Source: an uncultured Myxococcales bacterium (lineage in GTDB: Bacteria; Myxococcota_A; UBA9042; CAIXZC01). Taken from it: a DNA stretch of 64,000 bases. The DNA lies in NCBI GenBank assembly GCA_903895725.1, contig CAITUV010000038.1, positions 1-64,000 of the forward strand, given 5' to 3'. Position numbers and translations under genes: made by a program. Of the stretch, positions 43,701-52,800 are shown one piece after another. The notes under the pieces are model-generated. The model saw nothing but the letters and a program-made list of their open reading frames with translations, had not been told where the DNA came from and made no database searches. How positions within the stretch are numbered: the first letter of the stretch is position 1; each line of letters begins with the position of its first letter.

Positions 43701-46626
43701 CGAGCTGCCCGTCGCAGTCGTTGTCGATACCGTCACAGGCCTCGAAGTCCGGGATCGGTGCATTGCAGCCCACCCACCCCAGCGCCGGGTCGCACGACTC
43801 GAAGCCGAAGCACGTGCCGAGGATGTTCGTGGCCGAGCAGGGCCGCTTCGCCCCTGCCGTGAAGCTGGTGCACTCACATGACCCGCTCAGAGGCAGGCAC
43901 ACCTTGCCCCCCTCGGAATGAAGTGAGCAGAACGACTCGCCAAAGCAATCCTCGTCCCCGACGCAGCTCACCACGCATCGGCTCTTGCCATCGATCTCGA
44001 CGCACGTGCCTCCCAGGCAATCAGCGTCTTCCGTACACGGCTGACAGGTCGTGTCGGGCGGGACGATGCACTGGAACTGGCTGATCTGGAGGAATCCAGG
44101 CAGGCAGTTGGCCACGACGCACTTGGGGATCTGGAACGAAGGATCGCACTTCCCATATCCGTTCGGGATCGCAAGCAGGCACGAGTTGTTGCAGGCCCCG
44201 CAGTTCTCGTCGGTGACGTACTTCCCGGCAGCCATGTAGTCCTCGTCCACCTTGCCGTCGCAGTCGTTGTCCTGGAGATCGCACGCCTCCCAGGAGGGAG
44301 TCTGGGCACCACAGACCCAACCGAACTTGCCCATGCAGACGGCATCTCCCTTGCACGTCCCCCACTCGTTGGCCTGCTCGCAGGGCCACAGGGCGGGCAG
44401 CCCCTCGTCGATGAGCCCGTCGCAGTCGTCGTCGATGCCGTCGCAGTCTTCCTGAGTCGGGAACAACGCATTGCACGGAGTGAACCCGATCTTCGGATCG
44501 CACACCTTGAATCCGTAGCAGGTCCCCAGCGGGTTGCTGTTCTGGCAGGTCCATTTCATCCCGGCATTGGCCTCGTTGCAGTCGCAAGTCCCCGTCTGCG
44601 GCTTGCAGACGGAATCCCCGGCATCGACTGCGGTGCAAACGGAGCCCGCATCGCATTCCTTGCCTGTCGGGCACCGCTGGAGGCAGTGAAGCCCCTCGCC
44701 GATCGGAAGACATCGGTCGAAGTAGCAATCCGCGTCGCTGGCACACTGGGCGCACTGCATGTCGGGCGGCTCGATGCATTGCACCTCGTTGAGCTTCCAG
44801 TAGCCGGGCAGGCAGTCCTCAACCTTGCAGACAGGAACCGCCCCGGACCCATCGCAGATTGCCACAGCGTTGGGCAGCGAGCCCTCGCAGTCCTTCGTGC
44901 AGCTCCCGCAATGGTGGAGCGTTCCGTACTTGCCGTCGACCTTGAAGTCCTCGTCGACCTCTCCGTCGCAGTCGTTGTCGAGGAGGTCGCATTTCTCGTC
45001 CGAGGGGGTCTCGGCACTGCACACCCAGCCGGCACCGCCGCTGCATACCTTGACCCCGGTGCACGTTCCGACGTCCGGGGTCTCCACGCTGCACGGCACC
45101 GCGGCCGGCAGGGAGTCGTCGGCAAAGCCGTCGCAATCGTCATCCTGCCCGTTGCACTCTTCCAGCGCCGGTGTTGCCGCCGTGCACCCGATCCAGCCGC
45201 TGGCCGGATCACACACCTCCTGGCCGAAGCAGGTCCCCTGCTCGTTGGACTTGCCGCACGGTCTTGCCGCACCGCCATTGTCCGTCGTGCACGAGCAGTC
45301 TCCGCTCTGCGGCAGGCACCACAGCCCCTCCTTGCCGGAGACCTCCGTGCAGTCGCTGAACTCGGGGCAGGCTCCCTCCTGACAACCGACCACACACGCC
45401 CCCCCGCCTGAAAGCTCCACGCAGATCCCGCCTTCGCACTGGGCATCGCCGAAACAGGGCTTGCACTGGGTCTGCCCCATGGGAAGGCACTGGAAATCGC
45501 TCGCCTTGTAGTACCCCTCGGCGCACTCGAGCACCAGGCACTGCGGAACGGCTCCGGTTCCGCTGCAGTAGGCCGTCGCGTTCGGGATGGCATCCTTGCA
45601 CGAGAGGTCGCAGCTTCCGCAATGATCCGGGTGGACGTACTTGCCGTCCGCCTGGAAGTCCTGGTCGACTACGCCATCGCAATCATTGTCCTTGTAATCG
45701 CAGACATCCTCGGACGGGACCTTCGCCTTGCACACCCATCCCTCCGAGGCCATGCAGACGGACGGTCCCATGCAGGTACCGATACCCTCCACCGTGTTGG
45801 TGCACGGGGCCTGCACCGCCAGCGCCTCGTCGTATTCCCCGTCACAGTCGTTGTCTTTGCCGTCGCATTGCTCGGCGGCCGGGACAGCGGCATCGCAGCC
45901 CACCCAGCCGATCTTGGGATCGCACTCTTCGAGCCCCATGCAGACTCCGGCATCGTTCTCCCGGTAGCAGGGCCGGCTCGTCCCTTCCTTCCCGATGATG
46001 CAATGGCACGAGCCGCTCAACGGCACGCACAGCTTCGTGAGCCCCTCCTCCCCGCCCTGCACCTCCAGGTCGGTACAGGCGTAGTTGACCGGGCAATCCG
46101 CATCGGCCTTGCACCCCAGAGCGCATCGCATCTCTCCCTCAATCTCAATGCAGCGCCCGTCCGGGCACTCCACGTCACTCTGGCACTCGGTGCACACCAC
46201 CTTCCCGGGCGGGTAGCACAGGAACACCAGGTCGGGGCCGAACCCGGTCGTGCCGATGCAGTCCCATTCGTCCGGGCAGTCCTCCAGGCACTCCTGGGTG
46301 CAGATTGGCCCCATCGAGCTGGTCACGCAGAAGCCGGACTGACAGTCCACCCCGCTCTCGCACGGACAGGCCAGAGGGGCCGGGCTTTCCAGACACGGGT
46401 CTGGGACCTGCCCGTTGTCCTTGTAGAAGCCTTCGCCCCCCTCCCGTCGCATTAGATCGAGCCCTTGCCCATTGTCCTGGAACATGAGATCGCCCTGCTC
46501 GGACGTCTCGTCCGGTTCTGTCAGCGACGGCCCGCCCCCCGTCGGCGACGTCGTGCACGCCCCCAGAATCGCAAGACAGACTGCGGCGAGAAGAGTACGC
46601 CCCCCCTGGAAGGATCTGGTCTCCAT
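37696..46626 (-). CDS. Giant MopE-repeat lipoprotein 2 with Gly-rich beta-helix (2976 residues)
   Basis: ATG 46626 with GGAGGG upstream; lipobox LGAC. Same layout as the gene at 37518 with an almost identical N-terminal module, but nine super-units of about 237 residues (about 252-2383) plus a terminal half unit. Motifs include [32 protein letters not shown] and [16 protein letters not shown]. Linkers alternate between a PPDTTCQACxxDADCLG type and a PPDVQCKxCxxDxDCYFDRC type. From about residue 2486 a beta-helix begins ([20 protein letters not shown]) with [20 protein letters not shown] and long Gly-rich loops ending in ANF. It is likely exported and lipid-anchored, forming a long, metal- and disulfide-stabilised filament tipped by the beta-helix. 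A promoter-like site and a palindrome lie upstream. Confidence 0.85.
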   Translation of the reverse strand: METRSFQGGRTLLAAVCLAILGACTTSPTGGGPSLTEPDETSEQGDLMFQDNGQGLDLMRREGGEGFYKDNGQVPDPCLESPAPLACPCESGVDCQSGFCVTSSMGPICTQECLEDCPDEWDCIGTTGFGPDLVFLCYPPGKVVCTECQSDVECPDGRCIEIEGEMRCALGCKADADCPVNYACTDLEVQGGEEGLTKLCVPLSGSCHCIIGKEGTSRPCYRENDAGVCMGLEECDPKIGWVGCDAAVPAAEQCDGKDNDCDGEYDEALAVQAPCTNTVEGIGTCMGPSVCMASEGWVCKAKVPSEDVCDYKDNDCDGVVDQDFQADGKYVHPDHCGSCDLSCKDAIPNATAYCSGTGAVPQCLVLECAEGYYKASDFQCLPMGQTQCKPCFGDAQCEGGICVELSGGGACVVGCQEGACPEFSDCTEVSGKEGLWCLPQSGDCSCTTDNGGAARPCGKSNEQGTCFGQEVCDPASGWIGCTAATPALEECNGQDDDCDGFADDSLPAAVPCSVETPDVGTCTGVKVCSGGAGWVCSAETPSDEKCDLLDNDCDGEVDEDFKVDGKYGTLHHCGSCTKDCEGSLPNAVAICDGSGAVPVCKVEDCLPGYWKLNEVQCIEPPDMQCAQCASDADCYFDRCLPIGEGLHCLQRCPTGKECDAGSVCTAVDAGDSVCKPQTGTCDCNEANAGMKWTCQNSNPLGTCYGFKVCDPKIGFTPCNALFPTQEDCDGIDDDCDGLIDEGLPALWPCEQANEWGTCKGDAVCMGKFGWVCGAQTPSWEACDLQDNDCDGKVDEDYMAAGKYVTDENCGACNNSCLLAIPNGYGKCDPSFQIPKCVVANCLPGFLQISQFQCIVPPDTTCQPCTEDADCLGGTCVEIDGKSRCVVSCVGDEDCFGESFCSLHSEGGKVCLPLSGSCECTSFTAGAKRPCSATNILGTCFGFESCDPALGWVGCNAPIPDFEACDGIDNDCDGQLDEGLPAEQPCEKSNDLGVCSGVAVCMGTPGWVCQAPVPAAETCDYVDNDCDGEVDEPFKLDGKYYLDQHCGSCNNSCPGTIPNASETCDTGYAVPKCVVDQCDPGYFPVGAFQCILPPEVQCKTCESDNDCYFDRCVPLDKSTYCLTTCELGACDAGYQCKTMGGAGKVCVPVTESCECNALTAGVKRSCSTTNAIGTCYGFETCNAQTGWSPCDASVPANEVCDGLDNDCNGLLDNGLPATQPCEKTNAYGKCVGTAACMGTKGWVCQAQTPAAETCDYLDNDCDGSTDENFKQGDKYYLDTHCGTCNNACAKAIANATGKCDSSYPVPKCVVDKCNAGYYKLSPFQCIVPPNTTCQACTVDADCLGSLCVLVDGEKRCAKACTVQADCSGETTCKAAAGFGNVCLPTSGSCACSSQTAGAKRSCSVSNALGKCYGFETCVPATGWSACDAQTPAAETCNGKDDDCNGLVDEWLPATQDCQFTNGFGTCKGKAVCGGTQGWVCQAKVPAAEACDYADNDCDGTVDEDFKSGGKYHLNAHCGACNNSCTGAIPHATAVCDPSYPTPKCVVSACEAGYYQISPFQCIVPPDTTCYACSVDADCLGGHCVTIDGSKRCMIHCTVDANCGAETSCKDVAVIGKACVPITGSCTCSSFTAGSKRTCSKSNAAGLCYGYETCDSKLGWLPCDAAVPAAETCDGKDNNCNGQIDDGLPATQPCSKSNVYGVCTGVEICLGIPGWVCQASVPAQEKCDYVDNDCDGKVDEDFKTGEKYSSLTNCGSCGQSCVGSVPHATAYCDIVPTKPDCKVQTCDAGYYKLNEYQCILPPDVECQKCTVDADCYFGKCAAVEGVKHCLAKCTVEADCKAGYSCTSVVGLGNLCTPDTGSCDCTQASAGIKRSCNVTNVNGTCYGFEECDGVLGWLPCTAKVPAAEVCDGKDNDCDGLEDDGLPDTQPCSKNNVWGTCAGEALCLGPSGWVCQAQVPAEDVCDYQDNDCDGTIDEDFKSGSKYVDDLHCGSCNNACENAIPHATGICDPVPAVPRCVVQTCDPGYYKLSEFQCVIPPDSTCQSCVNENSCYGSPCIVVDGKQRCAIKCTVNADCASGYTCLTYGVIGKVCQPITGSCECNAQTAGTKRSCSKANAAGTCYGFQTCDPVTGWSACDAKTPAVEACDGKDNDCDDLTDEGLPAGISCQETNTFGTCSGTATCSGTLGWDCNAPVPAAETCDHSDNDCDNLVDENFRNQAGLYNHLLHCGDCNVSCTTVFVNGTAMCDASGAEAICKVASCNPGYFKLGDFQCLPDSSALCEACVVDADCAATKFKCLLHNGEKFCTKDCTSESCPVGYTCATTGVGKRCVPQTGSCQCDGTDLTLSRACEETWPPGVPANEAESVCLGYEPCTLAGWGDCILPSEACDALDNDCDGSTDEDFKSGDLYVDDENCGQCGNDCTQLPYANVVGSCDGQQTQPTCVIDCIPGFFDPNGVVADGCECEYVGPVDSPDGIDQNCDGIDGEIDNGLFVATWGNDADPGTITKPLKTIQYAMQISPASGKRDVYVAGGNYNGSLTVVQGVKIYGGYSDTFTARDSMVHETVVHGDQFSTLTPAPLTALNIKGTVGATIVDGFSFMAVNATEAGSSSYSVYLRDCANGLIVRRNVIVAGNGAPGVPGGAGTSGSGGQAGTPGLAAVATGSPYCPGGEILAGGAGASKACGGTTTSGGTGGASHCPTYEGGPQPEENGLAGSGVGAGLGGLAGWDGKIHHASCKMCTFPQDEIVEGEDGFDGAPGQNGQAGLGCSQPGGQPGTQYWGGSSGQAAGAGLAGSGGGGGGSGGGGDSDTSKCYDVVGGSGGGGGSGGCAGTGGTGGSGGGGSFGLFVVFTTTPASLPTVEDNLIVAGYGGAGGQGGTGGSGGAGGAGAPGGAAGASDVYCTFGGGAGGYGGTGGHGGGGGGGCGGVSYCQYAIKPQGLLLPGYKTENSCVLGAPGAGGLGGVSFGVVGQNGQAGFSGEANF

Positions 46627-46694
46627 AGACGCCCTCCTGCGTTCTTCGGACTCGAACAAGTTTTCGTTTAGGGACTGAGTCTCCCTGTATCCAG

Positions 46695-46723
46695 TATATA
46701 GGCGCTCGCCCGGAGGATGTCCA
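46695..46723 (-). promoter_or_regulatory. Candidate sigma-70 promoter for giant lipoprotein 2
   Basis: Minus-strand TGGACA (46723-46718), exact 17-bp spacer, TATATA (46700-46695), 69 bp before ATG 46626, in the most AT-rich patch of the neighbourhood. Confidence 0.5.
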
Positions 46724-46736
46724 CAATATCTTGTGG
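46721..46736. promoter_or_regulatory. Palindrome CCACAA-N4-TTGTGG, operator-like
   Basis: A perfect 6-bp inverted repeat with a 4-bp spacer overlaps the outer three bases of the candidate -35 of giant lipoprotein 2 and lies in the divergent intergenic region with the gene at 46871. The position suits a dimeric regulator, but a single copy can be chance. Confidence 0.35.
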
Positions 46737-46816
46737 TCCCGCAAAAAAAAGATCCGGCATCTGCAAGAATCCAACTCGGGGGCAGCCCGGTGCCACGCTG
46801 GCGGACGTTCGCGCGA

Positions 46817-46845
46817 TTGCCCATTTGCCCGAACCTGTGTAGTCT
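46817..46845 (+). promoter_or_regulatory. Candidate promoter for lipoprotein gene at 46871
   Basis: TTGCCC (46817-46822), 17-bp spacer, TAGTCT (46840-46845), 26 bp before ATG 46871. Same -10 hexamer as at 8422-8417. Confidence 0.4.
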
Positions 46846-46870
46846 CAGACCGATTTGCACGAGGTGCACG

Positions 46871-49144
46871 ATGCGACGGACATGTTGGCTGGCACTGGTC
46901 GTGACGGTACTTGCGTCCGGCTGCTCAGGAGATCGAAAGACCGGGAAGAGCGACGGGGACACGGCGAACCGCTCCGATCCCGACGCCCAGGGCGGAGGCT
47001 CCGATGCCGGGCTCGAGGATGTCGTCGGAGGCACGAAGGACCAGCTTCCCCCAGCGCCCGTGCCGACGACCGTCCAGATCGCTCTCGACCCGGACAAGCC
47101 TGCTTACAAGATCAAGGACGCGGTCAAGTACGTCGCCACGGTCAACGACCAGTTCGGAAACCCCATGCCGGACGCGGTGCTCGACGCTCCCGGGCTCCTG
47201 CCGGCCGGAATCGCCGAGCCGACGGATGCCCCGGGATTCAAGTTCGTTGCGGAGGGCATGGTCACCCTCACGGTGTGCGTCAGCGGGCACCCCAACGTCT
47301 GCGCGACCCGGGACGTCTGGTGCGATCAGACCGGGCCGGTCATCGTGATCGACCAGCCCCTGCGCGGGCTCATGCTGTCCGGCGACAAGCTGGTCCCGGT
47401 AAGCGGCACCGTGACGGATGCCGGCGGAGGAGTTGCCTCGGTGACGGTCAATGGCAGCGAGGTGGCACTGGGCCCCGGAGGGCAGTTCCAGAGCGCGGTC
47501 ACATCGGTGCAGGCGATGAACTACGTGGACGTGGATGCGGTCGACGTGTTCGGCAATGCGTCGTCCGCCATGCGCTCCTATCTCTACTCGACGGAATACC
47601 ACGAGATCGATGCGGCACAGCCCGATCTGTCCCTGGTTCCGGATGCGCTGAAGGTCTACACGGATGATCTTCTGTACTACAATCCCGACCCGGCAGCGAC
47701 CGACAACATCTCCTACCTGCTCGAGCTCGTCCTCCAGGACATCGACCTGTCCGCCCTCATTCCCAACCCGGTGGTGCAGGAGCAGGACCTCAGCGTGGTC
47801 TGCATGTGGGGGAAGTACGACATCTACCTGAAGAACCTCTCGTGGTCAAAGCCGGACGTCACGGTCAAGTCGGTAAGTGGCGGCCTGGACGTGGACGTGA
47901 TCATCCCGAACTTCTACGGCGAGTTCTCCATCGAGACCGATGCGTTCGCCTGCGCCGACTTCGAGGGCTCTTTCACGGCCCAATCGGTTCACATTCACAC
48001 GAAGGTGGGAATCACGGTGCTCGACGGTGGCGGGCTCGATATCTCGACCTCGGGGACTACGGCCGAGCTGGAAGGGCTCGACATCAACCTCGGTGGTGTG
48101 ACCGGATTCCTGCTCAACTGGCTCTTCGACCTGCTCTCGGGAACCGTCGCTGACCTTCTTGCCGGCCAGTTCAGCACCATGCTCGAGGACACGGTCAAGG
48201 ATCTCACGTCGGGCCTGACCGACATGCTGGCCAAGCCGATCGACCTCCCGCTCGATCCGTTCGTGCCGGGAAACACCCCCATTCTACTCCAGGTGCTGGT
48301 ACGCTTCACCCAGGCTCTGTTCAGCGAGCAGGGCGGGGATCTGGAGGCGAACATCGGGATCTTCTCGGCTCAGACCATCGATATCGATGCTCCGGGTGCG
48401 ATCGGCCGTGCCTGGTGCCTGAGTCCGTTGCCCGAGCAGTTCGAGTTCGACAAGGCGACCGCCATGCCGCTGGAGCTGGCTGCCCACATCGACGTGGTCA
48501 ATGAGGCGCTCTTCTCCCTGTGGAACAACGCAGCGCTGCACCTGAAGATCACGTCGCAGGCGCTGGCCGACATGGGGACGGACGTCGGCAAGTACGGGGT
48601 GACGAACCTCGATGCCACGACGGAGCCGCTGCTGCCCCCCGTGGTCACGACGTGCACGCCCGACGGCTCGCTGACTGCCCAGATCGGCGAGTTCTATCTG
48701 GAAGCATCGTTCGACATGCTCGGCATCCCGACCGACGTGCACATGTACCTGTACCTGGAGCTCGCCGCCACCATCTCCGTGGTCGACGGCGAGAACGGAA
48801 AGGCCATCGGCATCGTCGTGGGCGACCCCACGATCGTCCAGGCGGATCTGGAATCGATCAACCCCGAATGGTACGGGAAGGAATCGATGATCACGGGCCT
48901 GATCACGGACACGCTCGTTCCGATGCTGCTCAAGTCACTCAAGGAAAAACCCCTGTCCATCGACATGCCGGCCTTCAACCTGGGCGACCTGCTCGGGGGA
49001 GAGAATGGCAACGGCGGCGGTGCCCTGGCCAGCAAGCAGCTCGTGCTCGCCCTGACCGAAATCCTGAATTCCCTGGGGTACGTGCACGTGCGCGGGGGGA
49101 TACAGATTACGGATGCGCCCCCGCCGGAGCCGCCGACGGAGTAG
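46871..49144 (+). CDS. Lipoprotein with Ig-like domain and possible BPI/LBP (TULIP) lipid-binding fold
   Basis: 757 residues from ATG 46871 with GAGGTG upstream; lipobox LASGC. An acidic linker is followed by Ig-like beta domains: one with PVPTTVQIALDPDKPAYKIK (about 60-150) and one with SGTVTDAGGGVASVTVNGSE (about 175-240). The rest (240-757) has long alternating strands and amphipathic helices. Segments such as YDIYLKNLSWSKPDVTVKSV, FTAQSVHIHTKVGITVLDGG, NLGGVTGFLLNWLFDLLSGT and VNEALFSLWNNAALHLKITS recall the two halves of BPI/LBP/CETP proteins, where a pseudo-symmetric barrel binds lipid. Fold assignment is by texture only. It may bind lipopolysaccharide or another lipid at the cell surface. 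Its 3' end overlaps the convergent nuclease gene by 38 bp. Confidence 0.65.
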   Translation: MRRTCWLALVVTVLASGCSGDRKTGKSDGDTANRSDPDAQGGGSDAGLEDVVGGTKDQLPPAPVPTTVQIALDPDKPAYKIKDAVKYVATVNDQFGNPMPDAVLDAPGLLPAGIAEPTDAPGFKFVAEGMVTLTVCVSGHPNVCATRDVWCDQTGPVIVIDQPLRGLMLSGDKLVPVSGTVTDAGGGVASVTVNGSEVALGPGGQFQSAVTSVQAMNYVDVDAVDVFGNASSAMRSYLYSTEYHEIDAAQPDLSLVPDALKVYTDDLLYYNPDPAATDNISYLLELVLQDIDLSALIPNPVVQEQDLSVVCMWGKYDIYLKNLSWSKPDVTVKSVSGGLDVDVIIPNFYGEFSIETDAFACADFEGSFTAQSVHIHTKVGITVLDGGGLDISTSGTTAELEGLDINLGGVTGFLLNWLFDLLSGTVADLLAGQFSTMLEDTVKDLTSGLTDMLAKPIDLPLDPFVPGNTPILLQVLVRFTQALFSEQGGDLEANIGIFSAQTIDIDAPGAIGRAWCLSPLPEQFEFDKATAMPLELAAHIDVVNEALFSLWNNAALHLKITSQALADMGTDVGKYGVTNLDATTEPLLPPVVTTCTPDGSLTAQIGEFYLEASFDMLGIPTDVHMYLYLELAATISVVDGENGKAIGIVVGDPTIVQADLESINPEWYGKESMITGLITDTLVPMLLKSLKEKPLSIDMPAFNLGDLLGGENGNGGGALASKQLVLALTEILNSLGYVHVRGGIQITDAPPPEPPTE

Positions 49145-49805
49145 GGACCGGGACCGCCGGGTAGTTCTTCAGCAGTCCATCCCAATATTCATCCAGGAGC
49201 CGGTGCCCTTCGGGGCTGAGCTGGTCCCAGCGATGGGAGAGGTTGGCCAGGCGGCCGTCGGTGGGGGAATCGTGCCAGAGCCCGTAGCGGCGCTCACGGG
49301 CCTCCCGCTCGGCCTGGACGAAGTCGTCCATCTTCGGGTGCGGAAAGCGGGTCATGGCGTAGCCGTACCCGCGTCGGACCAGGGACCGGTTCAGGAGCTG
49401 ACCGTCCACCCAAACGTAGGCGAGCAGGCGGCCGTACTTGTCCCGACACTCGGGGCCGAACTCGAGCTGGACCCTGCGCCCCTCCGCCTGCTTGCGGGTG
49501 TAGTCGCTGGCCTCCTTCCCGAACCGCTGGACCGGGAGCTCCGGGTGGTGAGTCTCGGGCGTGTCCACGCCGATGAGCCGGACCCTGTCGCCGGATTCGA
49601 GGACGAGGGTGTCGCCATCGGAGGTCCTCACGACCAGCGCATCCGTGGATTCAAGGCCGCACATTCCCGCCGGAGCGGATGCAGGGGCCTTGGCGGCCTC
49701 CTGCCCGGTTCCCTCATCCCTCGCACAGCCGCCCCAGACGATCGACGACAGTCCGAGGAGCAGGCAGGATAAACGCACGTTCAGGGTGGACACAGCAGCA
49801 CGCAT
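49107..49805 (-). CDS. Staphylococcal-nuclease-like (thermonuclease) lipoprotein
   Basis: 232 residues from ATG 49805 with GGAGGGAGGG upstream. The signal peptide ends in VWGGC, a lipobox-like site. The SNase domain (about 50-170) shows the active-site set: TSDGDTLVL (Asp), VRLIGVDTPETHHPE (Arg, Asp, Glu) and DKYGRLLAYVWV (second Arg), then ARERRYGLWHD. It should be a Ca2+-dependent nuclease acting in the periplasm or at the surface on DNA or RNA. A C-terminal extension of about 60 residues (SHRWDQLSPEGHRLLDEYWD and a Pro/Ala tail) follows. It lies 78 bp downstream of the giant mosaic gene on the same strand and converges on the TULIP-like gene with overlap. Confidence 0.85.
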   Translation of the reverse strand: MRAAVSTLNVRLSCLLLGLSSIVWGGCARDEGTGQEAAKAPASAPAGMCGLESTDALVVRTSDGDTLVLESGDRVRLIGVDTPETHHPELPVQRFGKEASDYTRKQAEGRRVQLEFGPECRDKYGRLLAYVWVDGQLLNRSLVRRGYGYAMTRFPHPKMDDFVQAEREARERRYGLWHDSPTDGRLANLSHRWDQLSPEGHRLLDEYWDGLLKNYPAVPVPTPSAAPAGAHP

Positions 49806-49883
49806 CGCTCCCTCCCTCCGCAGACAGGGAGAGACATCTTACTCCGGTTCCGGGGAATTGGCGAAAACCTGGCTTTCCGCCCG

Positions 49884-52800
49884 CTACTTCTGCCCGATCG
49901 CAATGACCTTCTTGTCCGAAGAAGAGGCGTAGATGGTGCCGTTGGAGCCCATGGCGATGCCCGTGATGGTGCCCCCTGCGGGAAGCACGAGCTTGGACGT
50001 ACCGTCCGGGTTCACCGCAACCAGCGACGTTCCGGCCCCGGCCCAGATGACTCCGGACAGATCGATGATTGGAGTCGTGAGCGTGCCCACCGAGAAGTGC
50101 TCCCACTTGAGCTTTCCGGCCGGAGTGATCGCGTAGATTCGCATGTCCGCCGCCGGAACGTAGAGGGTGGCGTCGGTCCCGATCACGGGTGAGCCCGGCT
50201 TGCCCGGGAGCAGCAGCCGCCAGTTCATCGCCCCGGTTTTCGATACCGAGTACACCGACCACCCGCCGGTGACGAAGATCGTTCCGTCCTGGGTGACCAG
50301 CGGGCTCGAGCTCGAGAGCTGGTCGCTGTCCAGCGTCGTGAACTCCCACTGCTTCTGGCCCCCCGAGCTGACCCAGTACAGCTTGGTACCCGCTGCATGG
50401 GCGATGTACCAGGGCAACCCCTGCACCGGATAGTAGACCGCCGGCGATGCGTAGGTCGTCACGTTCACGTTGAACGTCCAGTTCGCCACGCCGTTGGCCG
50501 GGTTGAGCGAGTAGAGGTGTGCCCCGGCGATGAGGACTGCCCCGTCCGGTGCGACGGTCACGGGAGCATACCCGTAGCCGGTCCACTGCCACTTCTGTGT
50601 GGCATCGGGGTTGACCGCCTGGACATATCCCTGGGAGAACACCGGCCAGTATACGGCACCGTCGCCGCCGATGGCCGCGGAAGTCTGGGAGTATCCCTTG
50701 CCGGCAAATACCCACTTCTGGCCGCCGTCCGGGTTGATCGCATACAGCTTCTTGTCGTAGGAAGCCGCGTAGATCGTGCCGTCGGCCGCGATCACGGGGG
50801 CGTTCTTGACCGAATCGGTAGTCGGAAAGATCCACTTCACCTCCGGGTCCGTGGGTCCGGTTGCCTGGGGCCGCCCCATGTGGCTCTGGCACCAGCCGGT
50901 CATGGGGAACGGCGATCCGGCTTGACTTCCCCTGGCGGCCCCGCACGATTCGACGCATTGGAACGCCGGGCTGCAGGTGAGCGTGCCCGTGCAGGCCCCG
51001 CAGCTCCCGCCGCAGCCATCATCCCCGCACGACTTGCCCGCACACTGAGGCGTGCACGGGTCGCAGTGCCCCAGATTGCACGAAGTACCGGCCTGGCAGG
51101 TGCCGCAGGTGCCTCCACAACCGTCGTCGCCGCAAAGAGCGCCGTTGCAGGTGGGGGTACATTCCCAGAGAGCGATGATCTTGGAACCGTCCGACTTTCT
51201 CACGTAGAGCGTCCCGTCCGAGGCAACCACGAGGGAGCCGGAGCCTCCCCAGCCGAAACCGATGTCCTCCCCCACGTAGAAGATGCTCCTGACCGTTCCG
51301 TCGGGGTTCATCCGGTAGAGACGACGGTCGCTCGAGCTGACGAGGATCGACTGGTCCCCCAGGATGGTCGGGGAGCCGGTCACGCTCCCTCCGGTGGCGA
51401 ACGCCCATTTCACCGTCCCATCCGGGTTGAGCGCCCACAGCTTGTCGTTGCCGATGTACACGGTCCCGTCCAAGGCCAGTGCAGGCGACGCCCACAGCCC
51501 CGCGTTGGTCGCCCCGGTGACGAAGTCCCACTTCAAAGTCCCGTCGGCAGCAATGGCATGGATCGAGGGATCATGCTCGGCCCCTCCGGTATAGACCGTC
51601 CCGTCCGGGGCAATGACCGGAGCCGTCTGATTGTAGTCGCCCGGGGGAAGCTGAACCTGCCACTTCAACGCTCCGCCCGGATTGACGGCAAACAGCGTGT
51701 TGTTGCTGCCCTGGGCGTTGGTCCCGATGGTGTACACCACGCCGTTCCCGTCGACCGCCGGAGAGCCGCTTCCGATTCCGCTGGCGTGGCTCCAGGCAAT
51801 GCTCCCGTCGACCCCGTTGAACGCGTAGAGCTTGTCCGCCTGGACGTAGACCAGGTTGCCCGGCCCGACCGCCGGAGAGGAGTTGACGCCCGAGCCGGTC
51901 AGGTACTCCCACTTCTTCGTCCCGTTCGCGTTGACTGCGTAGACCTTCTTGTCACCGCACCCCACGTACACCGTGCCATCCGCCCCCACCGCTGGAACCG
52001 TGTAGCAGGTGGCTCCGGCGAGAAACTCCCACTTGAATGTGCCGTCCGCCGCGATGGCGACGAGCTTCTTGTCGTAGGTGTTGAAATAGAGCGTTCCGTC
52101 ACCCCCCACCGCAATGCTGGTGTGGCTGTACTGGGGAACGGCGTAGGTCCACCGGGTCTTCAGCTTGTCCGCTGGAATGAACGGCGACCGCCCGGTATGG
52201 ACCGGGCATCCCCGTGTCATGGGCCAGGCGGCCCCGGCCTGGAGTCCCGACATGTCGCCGCAGTTGGCCCCGGTCTGCTGGGGTTTGCACAGGAAGCTGT
52301 CGCAGGCAAATCCGGCACCGCAAGTCCCGCAGGTTCCGCCGCATCCGTCATCCCCGCACTGCTTCCCCGCACAGGATGGAGCGCTGACCAGCGGATCGTT
52401 GGGGGCGCAGTCGGCGTTGTTGCCGACGCCGTCTCCGTCGGCATCCGCCCACTCGGTGGGGTCGCTGGGGAAGGCGTCCGAGTTGTCCCCGACGCCGTCC
52501 TTGTCGGCATCCGCCCATTCCTTGGGGTCCATGGGGAATGCGTCCTCGTCGTCGGGAACGCCGTCGCCGTCACCGTCGGGCTTGGCCTTGCGCACGAACA
52601 TCATCCAGTTGCCGATTCCCTTGGGTCCCTGCTGGCACATCCCGTCGTAACGGCCGTGCTTGTCCGAGGAGCACCAGACCTCGCCGCACTGGGAGTTCGG
52701 GTAGCTCGAGTGGAAGGTCCCGACGATGAAGGCCGACGTTGTGGAGGCGAACGGGTCCTTTCCGGTCAGCAGATAGATGTGCTTGTAGGTGGTGCAGTCG

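Noticed and set aside
21345..46626. MYXO-CTERM sorting tails on the giant proteins
   Set aside because: None of the C-termini has the Cys, hydrophobic helix and Arg-rich end expected; the proteins carry N-terminal lipoboxes instead.
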